64,000 bases of DNA. Origin: Methanofollis formosanus. GTDB lineage: Archaea; Halobacteriota; Methanomicrobia; Methanomicrobiales; Methanofollaceae. The position numbers and the translations under genes are program-made. The notes beneath the pieces were generated by a model. It made no database searches, was not told the origin of the DNA, and worked only from the letters and a program-made list of their open reading frames with translations. Shown one piece after another: positions 27,370-35,600 of the stretch (position 1 is the stretch's first letter; every line of letters starts with the position of its first letter). The DNA is taken from positions 1,246,789-1,310,788 of the forward strand of contig NZ_CP037968.1 in assembly GCF_019633745.1 (NCBI RefSeq). Reading direction: 5' to 3'.

Positions 27370-27734
27370 CCGTCCCCCTCCGTCGCAAGCGCACAGGCGA
27401 GCGCAATGTCCCCATCGTGCGAGAGACTGACGAGGACAGTGACCATACTTGCATCACGACATATTAAAGTAACGGAGGGCACCCCTGACGGCCCGTTGGT
27501 GATCTCGATTTCGTTCATTGCAATGCCGTCGATCCCCATGGAGGAGAGGGCTTTGGTCACCGCTTCCTTGCCGGCGAACCTGGCGGCGAGGTGGGGGGCC
27601 GGATGCTCCTTCGAGAAACAATACGCGATCTCTTTTTCGGTGAAGACGCGTTCGAGGAAGCGGCGGTCGCGTTCCGGGGTCTTGCCCTCGAAACGGCTGA
27701 TCAAAACGACGTCGGTGCCGATGCCGGGGGTCAT
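27339..27734 (-). CDS. acpS: Holo-[acyl-carrier-protein] synthase
   Basis: 131 residues, AcpS-type phosphopantetheinyl transferase. GIGTDVVLISRFEG is the metal-binding strand (Asp), FTEKEIAYC follows, and RFAGKEAVTKAL is the second signature with catalytic Glu/Lys; VSLSHDGDIALACAL completes the fold. It moves phosphopantetheine from CoA to the ACP serine. First gene of a three-gene overlapping operon, acpS-acp-ligase. Confidence 0.9.
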   Translation of the reverse strand: MTPGIGTDVVLISRFEGKTPERDRRFLERVFTEKEIAYCFSKEHPAPHLAARFAGKEAVTKALSSMGIDGIAMNEIEITNGPSGVPSVTLICRDASMVTVLVSLSHDGDIALACALATEGDGWRRDHNNRG

Positions 27735-27887
27735 CAGGGCGGAGATGGTGCGGCGGGGGATATAGATGTTGTGGAGTGGGGGAGCGTCGAAGAGGTGAGA
27801 CGTCCCCTGCCGTCATCGATCGCTTTTTTCTCTTCGGAATATTTTCCGGACCGATATCCCGTTGGTCCCGCCGGAACAAAATGATCG

Positions 27888-27898
27888 TTATTATATAC
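27888..27898 (+). promoter_or_regulatory. TATA box of the zinc-ribbon/RDD gene
   Basis: TTATTATATAC lies about 30 bp before ATG 27924, predicting a leaderless transcript and supporting that start over the upstream in-frame one. Confidence 0.5.
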
Positions 27899-27923
27899 TC
27901 GTTTGGAAATTTTACCCATTATT

Positions 27924-28463
27924 ATGTACTGCCAGACCTGTGGTGATCTCATTCCCGACGACTCCGCCTTCTGCCCGTCATGCGGGAAGCGCCTGGTCTC
28001 CGCCACACCCCCCGCTGAAGAAGCGCCCGTCGAATACGCCGGGTTCATCAGACGGGTCGCGGCATGTATCCTGGACTCCCTCGTCATTACGGCATTATTC
28101 TTTGTGCCGGCCACCCTTTTCGGCTTCATCCTCACAATCTTCATGGATTCTTCACAGGTCTTTTCGCTGCTGCTTGAGATCAAACCCATCATCTATATCA
28201 TCGCGTTCATCTTCTCCTTCTTCTACTACGCCTACCTGGAGAGCTCGCAGCGGCAGGCCACCGTCGGCAAGAGAGCCATCGGGATCGCGGTCACCGACGC
28301 CGACGGGGAGCGGATCTCGTTTGGCCGCGCCACGGTGCGGTATATCGGCAAGTTACTCTCCGAACTCTTTTTCCCGGTCTTCTTCATCATCGCTGTCACC
28401 AGGAAGAAACAGGGGCTGCACGACATGGCGGCCGGAACGCTGGTCGTCAAAAAGAGGGTGTGA
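27924..28463 (+). CDS. Zinc-ribbon plus RDD-family membrane protein
   Basis: 179 residues. MYCQTCGDLIPDDSAFCPSCGKR is a zinc ribbon with two CxxC knuckles. It is followed by an RDD domain with about three membrane segments (residues 50-75, 85-110, 140-160) and the characteristic Arg/Asp spots FIRRVAACILDSL and RQATVGKRAIG. RDD proteins have been linked to ion or antiporter functions in some bacteria; the archaeal role is unknown. Followed by another zinc-ribbon protein after three bases, probably an operon. Confidence 0.82.
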   Translation: MYCQTCGDLIPDDSAFCPSCGKRLVSATPPAEEAPVEYAGFIRRVAACILDSLVITALFFVPATLFGFILTIFMDSSQVFSLLLEIKPIIYIIAFIFSFFYYAYLESSQRQATVGKRAIGIAVTDADGERISFGRATVRYIGKLLSELFFPVFFIIAVTRKKQGLHDMAAGTLVVKKRV

Positions 28464-28466
28464 ACC

Positions 28467-29297
28467 ATGTACTGCCGGAAGTGCGGGGCAAAGATCGCCG
28501 ACGACACCCGATACTGCCACCGGTGCGGGGCGGCCGCCGACCCCGAGGAAGCGAGAGAACCCACACCCGCACCGACGGCCACGCCGAAGAAGGTCCACAT
28601 CTTCGACCGCGGAACACCCCTCTGGGCATGCGTCGGCATCGTCTTCTGCCTCGTCTTCGCCGTCTTCTTCGTCGGCGGCGACGAAGCATGGGAGACCGAG
28701 ATGGGGCCCGCGATCAGGAACGCCACCGACTACCAGGAGCCGGCCACCCGCGACTTCGCCCTCGCCCTGGTCAGGGCCGAGAACGCGGGCGAGTTCAACA
28801 TCGCGCAGGTCTGCGACATCTGGGAAGAGGTCTACGAAGAATGGACCTATGTCGACGACCCGAGGGGCACCGAGTACTTCTCTCCGGCAAGCCGGACCAT
28901 CGAGGCCGGACTCAAAGGGGACTGCGACGATTTCGCCGTGCTCCTGACCGCCCTGATGGCAGCAATCGGCGGCGAGGCGCGGGTCGTCGCCGCCTACGAT
29001 CTCTCCGGCAACGGCCACGCCTTTTCAGAGATCTATGTCGGCGACGACTACGAGGATCTCAAAGGCGCCGCTCACTACATCTGCGACCGCTACGAGTGCA
29101 CGACGATCTGGTACCACTGCCGGGAGAGCCTGATCGGGACCGAGTACTGGATCAACCTTGACTGGCAGAACGACCATCCAGGCGGTTACTTCTTCCCCTG
29201 CGACGACGCCTTCGCCGTCTATATCGACGGGACCGAGGAGTACCTCACCGGCGACGGGGATCCGGTCAGGAGCATCCGGTGCTGGACCGGGGGGTGA
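28467..29297 (+). CDS. Zinc-ribbon, membrane-anchored transglutaminase-like protein
   Basis: 276 residues. It has an N-terminal zinc ribbon (CRKCGAKIADDTRYCHRCG), a Pro-rich linker, one membrane segment at about 53-70, then a transglutaminase-like papain fold: GLKGDCDDFAVLLTALMAAIGG (Cys nucleophile), GNGHAFSEIYV (His) and YWINLDWQ (Asp). The catalytic part would face outside if the ribbon is cytosolic. Such domains act as peptidases or crosslinkers of surface protein. Start ATG lies three bases after the RDD gene. Confidence 0.82.
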   Translation: MYCRKCGAKIADDTRYCHRCGAAADPEEAREPTPAPTATPKKVHIFDRGTPLWACVGIVFCLVFAVFFVGGDEAWETEMGPAIRNATDYQEPATRDFALALVRAENAGEFNIAQVCDIWEEVYEEWTYVDDPRGTEYFSPASRTIEAGLKGDCDDFAVLLTALMAAIGGEARVVAAYDLSGNGHAFSEIYVGDDYEDLKGAAHYICDRYECTTIWYHCRESLIGTEYWINLDWQNDHPGGYFFPCDDAFAVYIDGTEEYLTGDGDPVRSIRCWTGG

Positions 29298-29623
29298 GCG
29301 GGCGGCGGTGTGGGGAGGGATACCGTCGGGGAGACGGTCGAGCCACTCTCCTCCTGGTCTGCAGGCTTTCGCCCCCCCGGCTCTCCTCATGAAGATTGAA
29401 ACAGGACGGCAGGCACTCGATCAAAGAAGGCCATCCTCACCTGATCCTCCCTTCAGCAATCCCCCGTCCATAGCCATCGCAGGGGTCCGGGGGCGCTCGT
29501 CCCCCGACGAAGGGACGGCCGTACACTTTTCATGAAGATCGGTGCGAGAGAACAGACAGACAATCAAAATAGAATAAACATGTCACGACTCTCCCTGGTC
29601 CCTTCCAAAAAAAGGTGGGAGGT
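29298..29623. other. Intergenic region between convergent genes
   Basis: It holds one REP-like hairpin (29461-29510) and degenerate pieces of the same repeats (29360-29460, for example CCGGCTCTCCTCATGAAGATTG). No gene is supported. Confidence 0.5.
29461..29510 (+). repeat. REP-like GC-rich hairpin, copy 3
   Basis: CCGTCCATAGCCATCGCAGG is followed by GGTCCGGGGGCGCTCGTCCCCCGA, related to the copy at 8044. Confidence 0.6.
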
Positions 29624-32600
29624 CTATCTCCTCCTCCACACGACAACGCCGACGACGAGGATCGCAATCGCCCCGCCGACGACGAGCAGCATCGTGGGGA
29701 AGGGGGGGTCGGTTGCAGGGGTCGCCGGGCCTGCGGCCGCCGGCGTCGCCAGCGTCTCGACGGTCTCCGCCGCTGCGGCGGGCGTCATCACCGGGGTCGA
29801 GAGCGGCGAAGGTTCGCCGCCGATCGCAAAGAGGAAGAAGCCCGGACTCCTGGCCGAGAAGTGCCAGGAGGTCTCGTCCTCCCCGTCGACGCTGGTCGGG
29901 AGAGGCTGCCACCCGTCGTTGTCGTAGCGGTACAGCGCCACGTCCGCCGGGTCGATGCCGTGCTCCTCGAGCCAGGTCTTCGGGACGCCGAAGGAGACAA
30001 CGATCTCCTCGATCGCGTCCTCGGTCGTGTGGTAGAGCGTCACCTCGTCGTACTCGTAGACCGTGCCCGCGGGTGCGTCGACGCCTGAGGGTCGACCGGT
30101 CTTTTCGATGGTTATCATGACCTTCGGGATATCTTCTCCGGCGGTCACCCTGACCTCGTAGATGCTCATGCCCTTCATCTTCATGGAGGCGCTCTCTCCG
30201 GCAGGGATCGACCCGGTCGACCCGGCCGAGATGGGTGAATGGCCGCTGTTGGATTCAGAGGATGGAGTGGCCGGGGGTGCGTGGACGGTGACGTGTGCGG
30301 TGGTGGTGTTGACGAATGTGCCGGTGCTCACGGTGAGGACGAGCGGGTAGGTGCCGGCCTTCTCGTAGGTGACGCTCCGGTTGATCTCGGCCGGGCTTGC
30401 GCCCTCGACCGTCCGGCCGTCGCCGAGGTCGAGGTGCCATGTCTCAGGCATCCCATCGCCGCTGACATTGATGCCGAGGGTGAAGGGTGCGTTGCCTTCG
30501 GTGGCCGAGAGGTGGAGGACGGGTGCGGGCATGCCGACGGTGACGTTCACGGTGCGGACGAGGGTGACGAGGTCGCTCCCTTCGCCCCATCCCGCCGTCA
30601 GGGTGGCGGTGTATGTCCCGGCCTTCTCGTAGGTGTGAGACGGCCAGTAGCACGGGCTCGATTCGTTGCCGTCGCCGAAGGTCCAGGTGTGGCGGTCGGG
30701 TTCGGGGTCGGGGAACCAGGTGTCGAAGGAGACGTTGAGGGGTGCGAGGCCCTGCCGGGGTCTCGCGTAGCCCCGGATCTCGACCTCGCCGACCTCGACG
30801 ATCACCGGTTCGGTCGCACCGACGGAGAGATTGATCACTGCCCGTCCGTAGGTCGTCGCCCCGACGATCTCGACGGTGTGGTTCCCGGCCGGGAGGAAGA
30901 ATGCATCCGAAGGCGGGGTGGGTGCGTTGGCGGCTCTCACCGGTGCGGGGGCCGGGAAGTGGTCGGCGGTGCGGGTGGTGTTCGTGCCGTCGATATGGAC
31001 GAACCCGCCGTGAGCGGAGGCGCGGACGAGCACGGTGCCGCGGTCCCCGCCGGTCGCCAGCGGGAGGTGGTCGGTGCCGAGGCCGGGGATGGTCAACGGT
31101 TGGTCGCAGATGCCGTCGCAGTCGATGTCAGGCCCCCATTCGGAGATGTTCTGTTCCGGATCATTGAGCCAGAGGTTGCCGCCGAGGTACGGGCCGCCCG
31201 CGATGGTGGTGCCGCGGGTGCGGGTGGCGTTGAGGACGCCGGTGGAGTGCTCGGCACGGACGTTGGTGGGGTTCTCGAAGCGGCAGTCGGCGACGAAGGT
31301 GTCGTTGCACCAGGAGAGATGAGTCCCGCCGCCGGCGGGTGCGTCGTTCCCGGTGAACACCGTCCTCTCCACCGAGAGGTTGTCGACCGCTCTGGCAGAG
31401 AGCGCACCGCCGGATTGGTCTGCCGCGTTCCCGGTGAAGGTGCAGTCGGCGATGGCGAAGTGCTGTAAGGGAACTTTGCTGGATCCGCAATGCCCGGTGA
31501 CGTTGATCGCACCGCCCGCATGGGCGGCGCGGTTGCCGGCGAAGACGGAGGTGTTGAGCGTGGCGGCATCGCATTGATAGAAGTATGCGCCGCCGCCGTC
31601 GTCCGCACTGTTCCCGTCAAAGGAGAGGGCGGTGAGCATGGCTTCATCGCAGTCCACGAGGTATGCCCCGCCGCCGAACTTCTCCGCGGTGTTGTTGACG
31701 AAGGTGGCGCCGGCGAGCACGGCCGCGGGGAGGGCGGCGCGATAAGATCCCGCAAAGTATGCCCCGCCGCCGAATCCTGCGGCGTTGCCGATGAAGGCGG
31801 TGCCGTTGAGCGTGGCGCAGGAGCCTTCGGCAATGTAAAAGCGTGCGCCGCCGCCCTGGTTGGGGGCGGTGTTGTCGGTGAAGGCGGTGTCGGTGATGGT
31901 GACGGGCCCATGTGAATACAAGAAGTCCGCCCCGCCGCCGCAACTGGAGGCGCGGTTGCCGGTGACGGTGGCGTTGGTGAACACGGAGTCGTTGCAGAAG
32001 AGGAACTGTACCCCGCCGCCGAATCGTGCGACGTTGTCGGTGAAGGTGGTGTCGGTGAGCACGGAGTCGTTGCAGGAGAGGAACCGTGCCCCGCCGCCGT
32101 ACCGGGTGGCGTTGTTGCCGGTGAATGCCGTCCTCTCGATCAGGAGGTCGTCGACGTACCCGGCGGAGAGCGCACCGCCGAATGCATCGGTTCCGTTCGC
32201 CGCGTTCCCGGTGAAGGTGCAGTCGGCGATGGTGAGGCGAGATGTCCCGGTGGCGTTGACCGCACCGCCGGCCTCTGTTGCAATGTTGTCGGTGAAGGCG
32301 GTGACGGTGAGCATGGTGTTATTCGACCGGAAGATGTTGGCGCCGCCGCCGTACCGGGCGCGGTTGTCGGTGAAGTGCGTGTTGGCGAGTGTGGCGTTGT
32401 CGGAGAAGACGAACTCGACGCCGCCGCCGTCATGCCCGGCGGTGTTGCGGGTGAAGGTGGTGTTGGCGAGGGCGGCGGCAGGGGTCTTGAAGAAGAGGGC
32501 GGCGCCGCTGTCGCGGGCGGCGTGGTTGTCGGTGAAGGTGGTGTCGGCAAGGGCGGGCGCGGTGCAGGAGACGAAGCAGGCCGCGCCGCCGTGCTGCGTC

Positions 32601-35600
32601 GCGTTGTTCCCGGTGAACTGTGTCCTCTCGACCGAGATGTCGTCGACGAACGCGGCCCCGAGCGCACCGCCGCACGCCTCGGTTCCGTTCACGGCGTTGC
32701 CGGTGAAGGTGCAGTCGGCGATGGTGAGGCGCGATGTCCTGGCGGCACTGATCCCGGCGCCCAGGCCTTCTTCGTCGTCCAGGCGGTTGCCCGAGATGTC
32801 GAGGCCGCGGAAGGTGGCGTTGGGTGCGGTGACGGTGAAGGCGGGGGCGGTGTGGTTGGTGCTGGTGATGAGCGGTTTGACGGGCGAGCCTTCCCACTGT
32901 CGGATGGTTACGTCGGAGGCGTTGATGACGATCCCGCCCTCGTACGCCTGCCCGGCCATGCCCCAGATGTGGATGGTGTCGCCCTCGCCGATCTCGGGGA
33001 TCTCCTGGAGACTGCTGAAGTTCCCGCTGATCGTCGAGACGTACCAGTCTATCGGGTGGGTGCTCTCCATGAGGTCGAAGGTGAGGGGGTCGTTCTCGCC
33101 GGCGGTGATGGTGAAGTCCTGCTCACAGGTGAAGAACCCTTCCTTGTGCACCGAAACGGTGTGGTTCCCAACGGGGAGGTAGAAGGCGCCGCCCGCGGTG
33201 CGGGTGGTGTTGGTGCCGTCGACGGAGACGAAGGCGTCGGCGGGGGTGGCGTTGATCTGGACGGTGCCGCGGTCGGGGTCGTAGATCAATGGGAGTTCGT
33301 CGGTGCCGAAGTTCGGGATGCTCAGGTTTTCGTCGCAGATGCCGTCGAAGTCGGCGTCCTTACCGCACTCCGAGATGTTCTGCGCCGGATCGTTCAGCCA
33401 GAGGTTGCCGCCGAGGTACGGGCCGCCGGCGATGGTGGTGCCGGAGGCGTAGGTGCCGTTGAGGACGGCGGTGGAACCGCGTGCATGGATGTTGGTGGGG
33501 TTGTCGAAGCGGCAGTTGGTGAGCGTGGCGGCAGTGCAGCCTCCGAAGCCTGCCCCGCCGCCGCCCTGTCCGGCGGTGTTGTCGGTGAAGGTGGTGTCGG
33601 TGAGTGTGGCGCCGGTGCAGAACTCGAAGTCTGCTCCGCCGCCGTAGTCGCCTGCGGTGTTGTCGGTGAAGGTGGTGCCGGTGATGTTGGCGGCATTGCA
33701 GAACTCGAAGATTGCTCCGCCGCCGTCGGAGGATGCGGTGTTGCCGGTGAAGGCTGTTCCCTCGACCAGGAGGGCGTCGACGTATTTGGCAGAGAGGGCG
33801 CCGCCGTCTGTGTTCGTCCCGTTCACGGCGTTGTCGGCGAAGGTGCAGTTCGTTATGGTGAGGCGCTGTAAGAGGTCTCCTGAAGTCCCGACGGCGTTGA
33901 TCGCGGCGCCGTTGGTATCGTTCAACGTGTTCCGCGAGATGTTGAGGTCGAGGAACGTCGCGTTGTCGGCGGTGACGGTGAAGGCCGGTGCGGTCTGCGA
34001 GATGGTGGTGATGAGCGGTTGGACTGGCGAGCCTTCCCACCGTTTCACGGTGACGTGCGGTTTGCCGATGACGACCCCGCTATCGTACGCGTGGCCTTCG
34101 ACGCCCCAGACGTGGATGGTGTCGCCCGTGCCGATCTCGGGGATCGCGGAGATGGTCGTGTAGTTGCCGGTGATCGTCGAGACGTACCAGTCCATCGGGT
34201 GGATGATCTCGATGAGGGTGAAGTCGAGGGGGTCGTTCTCGGCGGGGGAGACGGTGATCTTCTGTTCACCGGCGAAGTAGCCCGCCTTGTGCACCGAAAT
34301 CGTGTGGTTCCCGACCGGGAGGTAGAAGGCGTTGCCCGCGGTGCGGGTGGTGTTGATGGTGTCGACGTAGACGAAGGCGTCGGCGGGCGTGGCGTTGATC
34401 ACCACGGTGCCGCCGCCGTGCATGAGGGGGAGGTGGTCGGTGCCGAAGGCGCCGAGGGACAGCGGTTGGTCGCAGATGCCGTCGAAGTCGGCGTCCGCGC
34501 CCCGCTCGGAGATGTTCTGCGCGGGGTCCTGGAGCCAGAGGTTGCCGCCGAGGAAGGGCCCGCCGGCGATGTTGGTGCCGCGGGTGCGGGTGGTGTTGAG
34601 GGCGGTAGCGGCGGAAAATTCTGCATGGATGTTGGTGGGGTTGTCGAAGCGGCAGTTGGTGATGGTGGCGTCATCGCACCCAGAAAAGCATGCCCCGCCG
34701 CCGTCGTCAGTTGCGGTGTTGCCGGTGAAGGTGGTGCCGGTGAGCGTGGCGGCATAGCAGCCGAGGAATAATGCCCCGCCACCGTTGGTTGCGTTGTTGC
34801 CGGTGAAGGTGGCGTTGGTGAGCGCGGCATCATTGCAATTAAAGATCAATGCCCCGCCGCCGTTGGTTGCGTTGTTGCCGGTGAAGGTGGCGTTGGTGAG
34901 CGTGGTGCCATCGTAATTAGTAGCCCCCGAACCCCAGAAGCATGCGCCGCCGCCGTGGAGGGTTGCGGTGTTGCCGATGAAGGTGGTGCCGGTGAACGTG
35001 GCGTAATCGCAATCCTCGAAGAATCCGCCGCCGCCGTTGGTTGCGTTGTTGCCGGTGAAGGTGGTGGTGGTGAGCGTGGCGGCATAGCAACCACTGAAGT
35101 ATGTCCCGCCGCCGCTGCCGGATGCGTTGTTGTTGGTGAAGGTGGTGCCGGTGAGCGTGGCGAAAGAGCAACTACTGAAGGATGCCCCGCCGCCGGAGGA
35201 TGCCGTGTTGCCGGTGAAGGTGGTGTTGGCGAGCGTGGCGGCATAGCATGACTTGAAGCGTGCCCCGCCGCCGCTGCCGTCAGTCGCGCTGTTGCCGGTG
35301 AACGCCGTCCCCTCCACGAGGAAGGCGTCGACGTACCGGGCAGAGAGCGCACCGCCGCTTGCTCCCATCCCGGTCACCTTGTTCCCGGCAAAGGTGCAGT
35401 TCGTTATGGTGAGGCGCTCCAGGTGGCCGGTATAAGTCCCGAAGGCGTTGATCCCGGCACCGCGGCTTTGATCATAGTTCAGGTGGTTCTCAGAGATATT
35501 GAGGTCGAGGAAGGTGGCGTTGTTCGCGGTGACGGTGAAGGCCGACGCGCCGGAGCGATTGGTGATGAGTGGTTGCACCGGCGAACCCTCCCACCGTTTC

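Noticed and set aside
30239-31468. Long plus-strand frames opposite the giant surface protein (also 32375-33871, 34019-34771)
   Set aside because: Gly/Val/Ala-rich mirror of the beta-helix coils; no starts with binding sites.
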